This document shows positions 43,431-51,266 of a DNA stretch of 64,000 nucleotides, piece by piece. The stretch's first letter is position 1. The number at the start of each line of letters is the position of its first letter. The notes below the pieces were generated by a model, which worked only from the letters and a program-made list of their open reading frames with translations, was not told where the DNA came from and did not search any database. A program made the translations under genes and the position numbers. This DNA comes from Candidatus Lernaella stagnicola (GTDB lineage: Bacteria > Lernaellota > Lernaellaia > Lernaellales > Lernaellaceae): NCBI GenBank assembly GCA_030765525.1, contig JAVCCK010000041.1:62001-126000 (forward strand), written 5' to 3'.

Positions 43431-44633
43431 TTATCGAAAGTCGTAGTTCTTCTTGAGGCAATATAGGAAGCCATAGTTGGAGTGCACGTACACGGCATTG
43501 TCGGCCGCCACTAGTTCCGCGGTGACACCGAAACCGGGCCAGAAGCGCCATTGGCTTTTCCCAGTGTCCGGGCTTAGCGCGTACAGATAACCGCTCGAGC
43601 TTGCGACCAAAAGGTGCTCGCCAAACATCGCCGCGTTGGTCGGCGCCTTGAGTTTCCGCCGCGGCTTCTTGGCCACCGAGCGCTTCTTATCTTCTTCGCG
43701 GAGGTCGAACTTCCAAATCTCCTGCCCTGTACGTTTTTCCAGGGCACGGACGATCCCGCGGTCGTCGGTGGCAATCACGAAATCGTCGACGATCGTCGCC
43801 CTCTGTACGCTCCCACTTCGGTACGTCCATTGAATCGCACCGTTGTCGCGCGACAGGCAGTAGAAGGTTCCTCCGTAGCTCGCCACATAAACCCGATCTT
43901 CTTCCACCAGCGGCGTGGCGTCGATATCGATGAACCGTTCACCTTTTTCAAGCAGTGTCTTGAATATTTCGGCACCGTCACTGGCGCGGTATGCCAAGAA
44001 GTAGCCATCCGCATAACCGGCCAACACCCGGTCGCCGTCGAGCACCGGGCTTGCGACGCCGCGTATCGTAAAACCATTTGGAAGCTGACGCGATTGCATC
44101 CACTTCCATTTGCCGTCTTTCAGCGTGATGGCGTAAAGGCGCTCGTGGTTCGTACGAATGAAAACCAATTCGCCGTTGCTTACTATGTGGCCCCAAACTT
44201 GCCCTTGTACCCGATAGGTCCAACGCACGAAGCCGGATTTCCGATCCAAACAGTAGACGTAGCCGTCGCCGTCGCCGAACACGACGTTCTCGCCCACGAC
44301 CGTCGCCGCCGATTCCACGACGCCGAACGCGGAGAATTTCCAAATAATCACGCCCGTGTCGGCATCAAAGGCGATCAATTCCTTGTTGTTATTGCCGAGA
44401 TAAACGACCCCATCATGCACGGTTGGAATACCGTATTGCATCGGCCGGAACAGGTCTTCCTTGCCTTGCTCAACGAGGTTTTGCACCCAGGCAACCCGCA
44501 GCGGCCGTTCTTCCGAAGTCTTACCGTCCGGACTCGGCGCACTCAGCAACGCCGCGTTGCCGGCGCAACCCGACAACGACCACACGGCGGCCACAAAAAG
44601 AAATACGGCAATAGACTCGAGAAAACGATGCAT
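43431..44633 (-). CDS. bamB: BamB-like PQQ-repeat outer-membrane lipoprotein
   Basis: The 400 residues form a probable eight-bladed beta-propeller of PQQ/BamB type, with blades such as GVVYLGNNNKELIAFDADTG, GYVYCLDRKSGFVRWTYR and GTFYCLSRDNGAIQWTYR. A signal peptide with lipobox LSGC (Cys at 23) makes it a lipoprotein. BamB supports insertion of outer-membrane barrels by the BAM complex. The ATG at 44633 overlaps the upstream stop by one base. The order YfgM-like then BamB matches the E. coli yfgM-bamB pair, which supports the call; a general PQQ-repeat lipoprotein is the alternative. Confidence 0.75.
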   Translation of the reverse strand: MHRFLESIAVFLFVAAVWSLSGCAGNAALLSAPSPDGKTSEERPLRVAWVQNLVEQGKEDLFRPMQYGIPTVHDGVVYLGNNNKELIAFDADTGVIIWKFSAFGVVESAATVVGENVVFGDGDGYVYCLDRKSGFVRWTYRVQGQVWGHIVSNGELVFIRTNHERLYAITLKDGKWKWMQSRQLPNGFTIRGVASPVLDGDRVLAGYADGYFLAYRASDGAEIFKTLLEKGERFIDIDATPLVEEDRVYVASYGGTFYCLSRDNGAIQWTYRSGSVQRATIVDDFVIATDDRGIVRALEKRTGQEIWKFDLREEDKKRSVAKKPRRKLKAPTNAAMFGEHLLVASSSGYLYALSPDTGKSQWRFWPGFGVTAELVAADNAVYVHSNYGFLYCLKKNYDFR

Positions 44634-45442
44634 CAGGATGGTTTCTTTCGGGAAGCCTCCAGCCACTTAATCTTGTTTTCCGCTTGTCGCTTCAATTTTC
44701 CGACCTGCGGACCGAGGCTGATTTGCACGTTGTCGACTTTCTTTAGCGTCGCAATAGCTTCGTCGATTTTTTCTTGTTTCTCATAGATCCGCGCCAAATC
44801 GAACATGGCCAATAGCGAAGTCGTTGTGCTTTCCCGCTTGACCAGTTCCAGGAATGCTTTCTCCGCTTCCGGCAATTTGCCCAATTCCTCGTAGGCGTAG
44901 CCGACGCTCTGCTGTGCCAGCGGCGCGAATGGCGCGTCCGAACCGACTTTCTCCAGGTACTTCTCGTAGCGAGTAACCGCTTCTTGATACTCTTTCAACT
45001 CGTAGTAGCCGTTGCCGGCATAGAACAGCGCCAGTTGCCCGAATTCCGTATCGGGATACTGCGTCGCCACCGCGTCGTAATTCTCGGCCACCGCCGACCA
45101 CTTGGCGTTCGCGTCGGTATAGGCTCCCAGAGCCTGGGCCATCGCCGCGTTTTGTTCGTACTGTTCGGGCGTGATCACCGGAGCGCGGTTCATCGCATCA
45201 GCCAGCGCCATCAACTTGGCGGCGCTGTGGCGCTGATAAATCGTGAGGCCGAACACCGTCCCGGCCGCAATTACGACCACGAGCAGTACGGCGCCCGCCA
45301 CGATGAGGGGCTTCTTGTACTGTCCCCAAAAGTCCCTGTCGCTTACCGCGGCGACAACCTTCCCGGTGACATCTTTCATCGTCGCCAGGAATTTATCGTC
45401 TTGCTTAATTTGCTTACGAGTAATCTTAACTTTTCGTGCCAC
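44633..45442 (-). CDS. YfgM-like membrane-anchored TPR protein
   Basis: The 269 residues have a cytosolic basic N-terminus, one span near 45-68 (LIVAGAVLLVVVIAAGTVFG) and about five TPR-like repeats outside (GQLALFYAGNGYYELKEYQE; SVGYAYEELGKLPEAEKAF). This matches YfgM, an ancillary SecYEG-associated periplasmic protein. The start is GTG at 45442 with GGGAG upstream. Tight linkage to the BamB-like gene suggests one envelope-biogenesis unit. Confidence 0.75.
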   Translation of the reverse strand: MARKVKITRKQIKQDDKFLATMKDVTGKVVAAVSDRDFWGQYKKPLIVAGAVLLVVVIAAGTVFGLTIYQRHSAAKLMALADAMNRAPVITPEQYEQNAAMAQALGAYTDANAKWSAVAENYDAVATQYPDTEFGQLALFYAGNGYYELKEYQEAVTRYEKYLEKVGSDAPFAPLAQQSVGYAYEELGKLPEAEKAFLELVKRESTTTSLLAMFDLARIYEKQEKIDEAIATLKKVDNVQISLGPQVGKLKRQAENKIKWLEASRKKPS

Positions 45443-45501
45443 AGGCCCGCTCTCCCAGTGTCAAAAATTCCGCCGTATGCTATGGCCGGTATCTAAGTGT
45501 G

Positions 45502-45894
45502 TCAATCCACTTCGAGACTCCGGCGCATCGTTTCCCACCACCGGTACAACACTACGGCCGCCGACGCCCCGATTACCGCGCCGGTCAAGTCGCACCACGC
45601 GTCTACAATATCCGGCTCGCGCCCCGGGGTAAATGCCTGATGTACTTCGTCGGTGACGCCGAAAATCCCGGCCAGCAACACCGCTATCGAAACTACACAC
45701 CATCCGGACCCGCCGTAGCGAGAATCTCCCCGCACCCATCTCGCCGTTAGTAGGCCCAACAATCCGAACACGGCCAAGTGGGCGAACTTATCGGCAAAGA
45801 CGACCGTCGACGGCGCGGAAATCGATTGCGACGATAAAAAGAAAATAACGCAGGCCAACGCTACGGGCGGACCCGCGAGGTGCAACGTGCGCAA
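45502..45894 (-). CDS. VanZ-like membrane protein
   Basis: The 130 residues have about four short spans and the VanZ-type signature TDEVHQAFTPGREPDIVDAW, then CDLTGAVIGA. The founding member VanZ gives low-level teicoplanin resistance; most relatives have no known role. The start is TTG with AGGA upstream. It follows the bifunctional-nuclease gene with a 9-base gap. Confidence 0.85.
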   Translation of the reverse strand: MRTLHLAGPPVALACVIFFLSSQSISAPSTVVFADKFAHLAVFGLLGLLTARWVRGDSRYGGSGWCVVSIAVLLAGIFGVTDEVHQAFTPGREPDIVDAWCDLTGAVIGASAAVVLYRWWETMRRSLEVD

Positions 45895-45903
45895 CGTCGC
45901 GTC

Positions 45904-46407
45904 CTACATTCGGTATTTGCCCAGATCGTCCGGATCCAAGCTTTCCAGAATCTCTTTCCACTTGTCGTCCATCGACTTCTCAGCATGCTCGAGAGCTTTC
46001 TTGTCCAAGGCTTCGGCCCGCTCGAGCACGCCTTCTTCGACGAAAATCTCGGCCTCGACGCGCAGCGCCATGGCGATCGAATCCGACGGACGCGCGTCCA
46101 CATCAAATTCGTTGCCTTCGTCGTCTTGGAAGAAGATACGCGCGAAGTAAGTATTCTCCCGCAAATCATTGACGAGCACCCGCGACAACCGCATACCGGC
46201 GTTTTCCAGCACGCTGACAAACAGGTCGTGGGTCATCGGCCGCGACAACTCTATCTTCTCAAGCTGGGTGGCAATCGAGCTGGCTTCCAAAATTCCGATC
46301 CAAATCGGTAGCGTGAAGCGGCCTTCCTCATCGCGCAGGACGACGATCGGCGAGTTGCTACTCGGATCGACGGTCAATCCTACGACTGACATCTTGATGG
46401 CGGCCAT
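45904..46407 (-). CDS. Bifunctional nuclease family (DUF151) protein
   Basis: The 167 residues match the BFN/DUF151 family: VGLTVDPSSNSPIVVLRDE, LPIWIGILEASSIATQLEK and RPSDSIAMALRVEAEIFVEE. Plant members have DNase/RNase activity; bacterial members are often near miaB, as here. AAGGAG precedes the ATG. A charged tail of about 35 residues follows the core. It starts 3 bases after the miaB stop and is in one run with miaB, MEMO-AMMECR1, the HEAT protein and HIT. Confidence 0.9.
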   Translation of the reverse strand: MAAIKMSVVGLTVDPSSNSPIVVLRDEEGRFTLPIWIGILEASSIATQLEKIELSRPMTHDLFVSVLENAGMRLSRVLVNDLRENTYFARIFFQDDEGNEFDVDARPSDSIAMALRVEAEIFVEEGVLERAEALDKKALEHAEKSMDDKWKEILESLDPDDLGKYRM

Positions 46408-46410
46408 GGT

Positions 46411-47778
46411 TTACTCCTTTTCGTCACGCGGCGTAACTGCCTTTCCCAGCAAGTGATTGGCATACGCCTGTAAGCACTCTACCGTGACCACGTCGCCCAC
46501 CGCAACACCATCACCCGCGAAGTGGACGCCCCGATAGCAACCCGATTTCCCGCTCCAAGGATGATCTTGGTCACGATCTTGCCGCCGTTCAACCAAAACT
46601 TCCACTTTTTGACCGACTAAATTTTCGTGCTGCCGTAACGTGATTTCCCGCTGCATTTTCTGTACCGCCATCAAACGGGCGATCTTCTCCTTTTCCGGAA
46701 CGTCATCATGCAATTTTTCGGCGGCGGTTTCCGGCCGCACGGAGTAACGAAAAACAAAGGAGTTGGAATACCCGACCTTAGCAACCAGGTCCAGGGTTTG
46801 CTGAAAATCGGCCTCCGTTTCACCGGGAAAGCCCACCAGGATATCGGTCGTGATGGCCATGTTCTCGCGTACGTCTCGCAAGCGCTGAAGGCGATCGAGA
46901 TAACGCGCGACTTCGTAACCCCGATTCATCGCGCGTAACACGGCATCGGAACCGGCCTGCACCGGCAAGTGCAGGTGATTGGCGAGCTTGGGCAACTCGG
47001 CGAAGGCTTCAATCAAGCGGTCGGACAAATCTTTGGGATGGCTGGTCGTGAAACGAATCCGCCGAATCCCTTCGATCTCATGCACCTGGCGGAGCAGGGC
47101 GGCGAAGTCCACCTCCCCTACCCCACTGCCCTGCCCGTAGGAATTGACGTTCTGGCCCAGCAGCGTGATTTCTTTGACGCCCTTGGCAGCCAATTGCCGC
47201 ACCTCACGCAAAACTTCAACGACCGGTCGGCTGCGTTCCCGGCCGCGAACGTAAGGCACGATGCAATACGCGCAGAAGTTGTTGCAGCCACGCATGATCG
47301 TCGTGAATGCGGCGACCTTCGACCCCTTGCCGGGGATTATCTCACCGAAGTCTTCGACGTCTTCGTCATAAGCCGCGGCGAAATCAACATCGACGATGCC
47401 GCGAAAACCGTCCATCAACTTGCGGGCGTGTCCCGGTAATCGCCCGATGGCGTCGGTGCCCAGCACCATGTCGATGTGAGGATATTTGTGTAGCAACTTC
47501 GCTGCGCTGCGCTGCGCGAAACAACCGGCGACCACAATGCGCATCGCCGGCCTGTCGCGGCGTAATTTTTTTAGCCGGCCGATTTGAGACAGCGCTTTCT
47601 GTTCGGCTTTCGCGCGGACCGAGCATGTGTTGAAAATCACGAGGTCGGCGTCGGCCGCGGTCGCGGTCTGCGTGAATCCTTCCAACTGCAGCAGACGCAG
47701 CATGCGCGCGGAGTCGTAGTCGTTCATTTGGCAGCCGAAGGTACGGAGATAAACTCGGCGCGCGGTGTGGTCTGTCAT
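46411..47778 (-). CDS. miaB: tRNA-2-methylthio-N6-dimethylallyladenosine synthase
   Basis: MiaB adds a methylthio group to i6A37 of tRNA. The 455 residues have the UPF0004 Cys positions (FGCQMNDYDS, FNTCSVR, VAGCFAQR), the radical SAM cluster GCNNFCAYCIVPYVRGRERS, and a C-terminal TRAM domain (about 375-445). The length is typical. The ATG overlaps the stop of the MEMO-AMMECR1 gene (ATGA). miaA is not in the window. Confidence 0.95.
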   Translation of the reverse strand: MTDHTARRVYLRTFGCQMNDYDSARMLRLLQLEGFTQTATAADADLVIFNTCSVRAKAEQKALSQIGRLKKLRRDRPAMRIVVAGCFAQRSAAKLLHKYPHIDMVLGTDAIGRLPGHARKLMDGFRGIVDVDFAAAYDEDVEDFGEIIPGKGSKVAAFTTIMRGCNNFCAYCIVPYVRGRERSRPVVEVLREVRQLAAKGVKEITLLGQNVNSYGQGSGVGEVDFAALLRQVHEIEGIRRIRFTTSHPKDLSDRLIEAFAELPKLANHLHLPVQAGSDAVLRAMNRGYEVARYLDRLQRLRDVRENMAITTDILVGFPGETEADFQQTLDLVAKVGYSNSFVFRYSVRPETAAEKLHDDVPEKEKIARLMAVQKMQREITLRQHENLVGQKVEVLVERRQDRDQDHPWSGKSGCYRGVHFAGDGVAVGDVVTVECLQAYANHLLGKAVTPRDEKE

Positions 47779-49316
47779 TCGGCGAAAACCAGCGCGGAGA
47801 ATCTTTCGATGCGTGTACTCGGGTCGCGCCAGCAGTCGCCGGACATGCCGGCCTTAACGCACGTTTGAGTCAGAAAGGTCTCGCGATCCCAACCTTGTTC
47901 GACGGGGACCTGCGGCAACAGCAATCCGCGGTGCCAACCATCGGACATGATTAGCCCGTGTTTGCCCACTTCGATTTCGGAAACGTTGCGAACCTTCTCC
48001 GGCGGCGTCAACACCGAAATCTCGATGTGCAGGTTATCCAACTCGTCGGCCCGCACGGCGGGGAAGCGGGGATCCTGTGTTGCGGCGGCAACCGCCATAT
48101 CACGCACGCACTGCCATAAGGGGATGCGGGCGATGATTTGACCGATGCACCCGCGTAGTCGGTGGTTTGTTTTCGTGTGTAGCGTCACGAACGCCGCGCC
48201 GTCGGCCAGCAGCGTCGGGCTTTCCACGTCAAAGTCCGGTCTCTCTCCGCTTCGTACGAACTTCTCGACCGTCTCCCGCGCAATGCGAAGCAACGTCTTC
48301 TTCTCCGCATCAGTCAGATACTCTTTCGCGTCGGGCTCCTGCTTCTGGGCCGCGGCCTCGCCGTTCCCTTTCGCCGCGACGCGCGGATGGGTATACAGGG
48401 CCAGCGAACCGTAGCCGACCACGCGACTCTTATCGCCGCTGGTGTCCCCCGAGTTTTGATGGGCCAGCAATTTGATGTCCCCGCCACCGGCTAGATGGAA
48501 GGTTTCCAGCAGCGTGGTTACCGGCCCCAAACCGCACATGCGCTCATGCAGCTCCGGCGCCTGGTACAACGCTTCGACATCACCCTTTTCCAGCAACGCC
48601 AAGGTTTCCGAATCGATCTTCTCGGCCGCATCGTACGAGCGAAAATGCGAGAGGTCGGTACTGGCCACGTACAAGACGTTCTTGTCACCGAAGGTGGAGT
48701 GCAACGCGCCGGCCAGTTGCGTCAGTTCCAACCGCCGCGCGCGACCGATCACGACCATTACGACCGGCGTGTCGGGAACCGCGCGTTGGATAAAGGGCAG
48801 TTGCACTTCCAGGGAATGTTCCTGACGAAACATGGTGTCACCGAGACGAATGAACGATTCACGTTCGGCAAGCTCTTGAGACAGTTTTCGATCGATGGCG
48901 ACCGGTCCCAAGGGCGTCATGTAGCGGTCGTAATCCAAAACCTCCACGTTTCCCGGCACGCTGTGCGAAAGGCCCAACACGACGACCACGTCGTAATTGT
49001 ATCCCTTGGCCGCACGGTAGGAATAACCGGCGACGGGCCCCGAAAACACATAGCCCGCATGGGGCGCAATGACGCCGAACGGCTTGCCCAGGTTTTGCGG
49101 CACGCTAGCGTTCTGTATGAAGTCGTCCACCTCGCGCTGCAATTCATCTTGCCGCGAGGTGTAAAAGCGGCCGGCGACGACGGGTTGGAAAGTCATGATG
49201 TCCTCTCCCTTCGCATCTGCAGACTGTTTGTCGACGGCCGGCGCATCGCACACGGGAGCCGCCAGCGCGGCGGTGGCCAGGACCGTCAATATACATAGTG
49301 TGATTCGACGAAACAT
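47775..49316 (-). CDS. MEMO - AMMECR1 fusion (AmmeMemoRadiSam proteins B and A joined), with signal peptide
   Basis: The protein has 513 residues. Residues 45-310 are a MEMO1/YgiD-like dioxygenase-fold domain (GVIAPHAGYVFSGPVAGYSY; VASTDLSHFRSY). Residues 330-510 are AMMECR1 (FVTLHTKTNHRLRGCIGQI; LLLPQVPVEQGWDRETFL). In many genomes these two are separate genes beside a radical SAM gene. From the ATG at 49316 the first 22 residues form a plausible Sec signal peptide (ITLCILTVLATAALAAP). An internal ATG at 49196 has GGGAGAGGA upstream and would give a cytosolic form. The radical SAM partner is not adjacent. The reaction is unknown. Confidence 0.9.
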   Translation of the reverse strand: MFRRITLCILTVLATAALAAPVCDAPAVDKQSADAKGEDIMTFQPVVAGRFYTSRQDELQREVDDFIQNASVPQNLGKPFGVIAPHAGYVFSGPVAGYSYRAAKGYNYDVVVVLGLSHSVPGNVEVLDYDRYMTPLGPVAIDRKLSQELAERESFIRLGDTMFRQEHSLEVQLPFIQRAVPDTPVVMVVIGRARRLELTQLAGALHSTFGDKNVLYVASTDLSHFRSYDAAEKIDSETLALLEKGDVEALYQAPELHERMCGLGPVTTLLETFHLAGGGDIKLLAHQNSGDTSGDKSRVVGYGSLALYTHPRVAAKGNGEAAAQKQEPDAKEYLTDAEKKTLLRIARETVEKFVRSGERPDFDVESPTLLADGAAFVTLHTKTNHRLRGCIGQIIARIPLWQCVRDMAVAAATQDPRFPAVRADELDNLHIEISVLTPPEKVRNVSEIEVGKHGLIMSDGWHRGLLLPQVPVEQGWDRETFLTQTCVKAGMSGDCWRDPSTRIERFSALVFAE

Positions 49317-49323
49317 CCCGAAG

Positions 49324-50310
49324 TCAGAAATCGCGCTTCATCTCGTACTTTTGATAGATCTTAAGTAACGCCTGTTCGCACGAAGCATGAAGCGTCTTCT
49401 GCTCCTCTTTTGCGCCGCTTTCCGCCAGCGCTTGTTTCAAAACCGGAACCGCGTCCTTCGCGTCCAGAGTGCCCAATACATAGGCAGCAACCGCGCGCGT
49501 CTCGACGCCCTCTGTTTTTCTTTTCAAAACCCAACTCGCCAATTTGACCGCGCGACCGCGTGTGGCCGGCGGCGCATCGACCCCGATGTTACCGACCGCC
49601 AATACGATGCGCTTGCGGGCGTAGTCGGGTTTCGTGTTGTACGCGTCGATCAACGGTTCCACCGCTTCCGGACCGATTTGCACAAGCGCGCCGGCGCTGG
49701 CCCGCGCCACTTCCGGAGAAATGTCACAGAGTCCGTACTCCAGCAAGAAATTCGTGGCCCGCCTGTCGCCGATCGCGCCCAGAGACTGCGCCGCCGCCGC
49801 GCGTACCGAGACCGACCGATCGCGCAGCAATTCAAACAACGGCAACAACGCCCGGTCGTCGCCCATCACGCCGAAGGCCGTCGCCGCTTGCGCGCGAACT
49901 TTCGGAGCCTCGTCCTTCGCCGCCTGCAACACCGCCGCGAAGGCGTCGTCACCGCCGATGCGTCCCAGGGCGTAGGCAGCGTACTTGCGCACGGCTGCAC
50001 TTTTGCTTTCGGTGCTCGCCTTCACCAGCGGGAAAACGGCCCCGTTGCCGATTTTGATTACCGCGTGCGTGGCCGCCGTGGCCATGTATTGGTCCTCCGC
50101 CGCAAACTTGGCGATCAGCGGGTCGATGGCTTTGGCGTCGCCCAGTTCCCCGAGTGTCATCGCCGCTCGCATCGCCGCGGCGCCGTCGCCGGTATCCAAT
50201 TGCACCAGCCAGCAGTCGACGTCACTGTCGGCGCACGATTCGGCGTGCGTCGGCGCGGCCGCCATCGTGAGCAATGCGACTACCCAAACAAGTATGATCG
50301 ATCTTTTCAT
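49324..50310 (-). CDS. Secreted HEAT-repeat protein
   Basis: The 328 residues have a signal peptide (about 1-22, IILVWVVALLTMAAAPTHA) and about six HEAT repeats of PBS-lyase type (AAMTLGELGDAKAIDPLIAK; AAQSLGAIGDRRATNFLL). The ATG at 50310 overlaps the HIT stop by 4 bases, so the longer upstream frame is not used. It probably works as a periplasmic protein-binding scaffold. The partner is unknown. Confidence 0.8.
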   Translation of the reverse strand: MKRSIILVWVVALLTMAAAPTHAESCADSDVDCWLVQLDTGDGAAAMRAAMTLGELGDAKAIDPLIAKFAAEDQYMATAATHAVIKIGNGAVFPLVKASTESKSAAVRKYAAYALGRIGGDDAFAAVLQAAKDEAPKVRAQAATAFGVMGDDRALLPLFELLRDRSVSVRAAAAQSLGAIGDRRATNFLLEYGLCDISPEVARASAGALVQIGPEAVEPLIDAYNTKPDYARKRIVLAVGNIGVDAPPATRGRAVKLASWVLKRKTEGVETRAVAAYVLGTLDAKDAVPVLKQALAESGAKEEQKTLHASCEQALLKIYQKYEMKRDF

Positions 50311-50651
50311 TCGCCCCACTTTTTGCCGCCTAACAAATGGAAGTGGATGTGAAATACTCGCTGCCCGCCCCACTCGTTGACGTTGTGCAGCACCTTGAAT
50401 CCCTGCTCGGCCACGCCAAATTCCTTCGCCAATTTGCACGCGACGCGAAAGACGTGGGCGACCAAGTCAAACTGGTCATCGGCAACGTCGAGCAAAGTAG
50501 GAATGTGCGCGTGCGGAATGATCAACACATGCACCGGCGCCGCCGGATGGATGTCCTTGATGGCAAAAACTTTATCGTCTTCGTACAGCTTTTCCGACGG
50601 AATTTCACCCTGGTCGATTTTGCAGAAAAGACAATTCGGATCGTGATCCAT
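50307..50651 (-). CDS. HIT-family nucleotide hydrolase (HINT-like)
   Basis: The 114 residues carry the histidine triad HIHFHLLGG near the C-terminus, the N-terminal CLFCKIDQGEIPSEKLYEDD and a central PVHVLIIPHAHIPTLLD. HINT-type enzymes hydrolyse AMP-lysine and similar phosphoramidates. GGGGAAAGG lies upstream of the ATG. It is the first gene of the minus-strand run HIT-HEAT-MEMO/AMMECR1-miaB-BFN. Confidence 0.95.
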   Translation of the reverse strand: MDHDPNCLFCKIDQGEIPSEKLYEDDKVFAIKDIHPAAPVHVLIIPHAHIPTLLDVADDQFDLVAHVFRVACKLAKEFGVAEQGFKVLHNVNEWGGQRVFHIHFHLLGGKKWGE

Positions 50652-50995
50652 ATCGCAACCTTTCCCCGCGTTTAACGAACGAGGCTAAGGTGCCATTTGG
50701 ACCCATGGGGGTCAAGTGGTGCGGCAAGTAGATAGAGAAGAGGGGCAAACGCCCATCTCGCTTGCCCCTCAGCGCCCCGTAGGGCTTGAGTCTGTCTACA
50801 CTCCCTCAACTAGGCAGACCGTATCTTGGGCGAAATGATAGTCATGCTTTGCCCCGGCTGACAAGGAAAAAATCCGCCTTTTGGTAAAAAAAGCATAGGC
50901 GGCAAACGCGACGCCACCGCCCGCGCGCGCCGTAAGAATGCTCGGATTTCGTTGATTCACCGGTTTCCATTATTGCGGGTTTTCTGTAATATGCC
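50652..50995. other. Non-coding part of the HIT/thiolase spacer, with several hairpins
   Basis: No convincing gene is seen; short open frames here lack ribosome-binding sites and family signal. Two tandem hairpins are present: GAGGGGCAA/TTGCCCCTC (50740-50748 with 50762-50770) and GTCTGTCTA/TAGGCAGAC (50790-50798 with 50811-50819, one mismatch). A minus-strand terminator lies at 50874-50902. A possible -10 box for the rightward leader lies at 50987-50992. Confidence 0.55.
50874..50902 (-). terminator. Minus-strand intrinsic terminator without an obvious gene upstream
   Basis: A stem of CCGCCT (50874-50879) with AGGCGG (50897-50902) is followed on the minus strand by ATTTTTT. The loop is long (17 bases). 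No coding gene on the minus strand enters it, so it would end a non-coding or antisense transcript. Confidence 0.5.
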
Positions 50996-51222
50996 GTTGG
51001 CGTGCAAGTTGAGGAATCGCGGTCTCGCTCCGTATAGCGTCGGTCGCCGCCTGGCCTTGCATACCAAACTAGATGCAACACCCTTCAATCCATGTGACGA
51101 CGAGAGAGGACAACACGTTTGCACTTGTCCCACGGCTTTCACGTTTCGGGTCACGCCACGGTGCGTTTTCAGTTGATGCGCAACACCCGTCGATCGTTTC
51201 GTCGGGTGTTTCCTTTTTTGAA
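50996..51222 (+). ncRNA. Candidate structured leader RNA or small RNA ahead of the thiolase operon
   Basis: This non-coding stretch follows a possible promoter (TTTCCA at 50964-50969, 17 bases, TAATAT at 50987-50992). It holds hairpins TTGCAT/ATGCAA (51057-51078) and GGACAA/TTGTCC (51108-51130) and ends in an intrinsic terminator. The terminator lies 45 bases before the thiolase ATG, which fits an attenuated leader or an independent RNA of about 225 bases. I could not match it to a known riboswitch, 6S RNA, tmRNA or SRP RNA. Confidence 0.4.
51182..51222 (+). terminator. Intrinsic terminator in front of the thiolase gene
   Basis: AACACCCG (51182-51189) pairs with CGGGTGTT (51203-51210), followed by a T-rich run (TTTCCTTTTTT). 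The stem is 8 bp with a 13-base loop. Confidence 0.75.
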
Positions 51223-51266
51223 CAAAGTCATGGATACCAACTCACAGGATCAGAAAGGAGCATAAG

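Noticed and set aside
43614-44786. Plus-strand open frame of 390 codons over the BamB-like gene
   Set aside because: It mirrors the PQQ blades on the other strand and has no signal or motif.
50740-50770. GAGGGGCAA/TTGCCCCTC hairpin as an intrinsic terminator
   Set aside because: Neither strand has a T run after the stem, so it was kept only as RNA/DNA structure.
50952-51176. Small plus-strand open frame (74 codons) in the 615-base spacer
   Set aside because: It has no ribosome-binding site and no recognisable product, and it overlaps predicted RNA hairpins.
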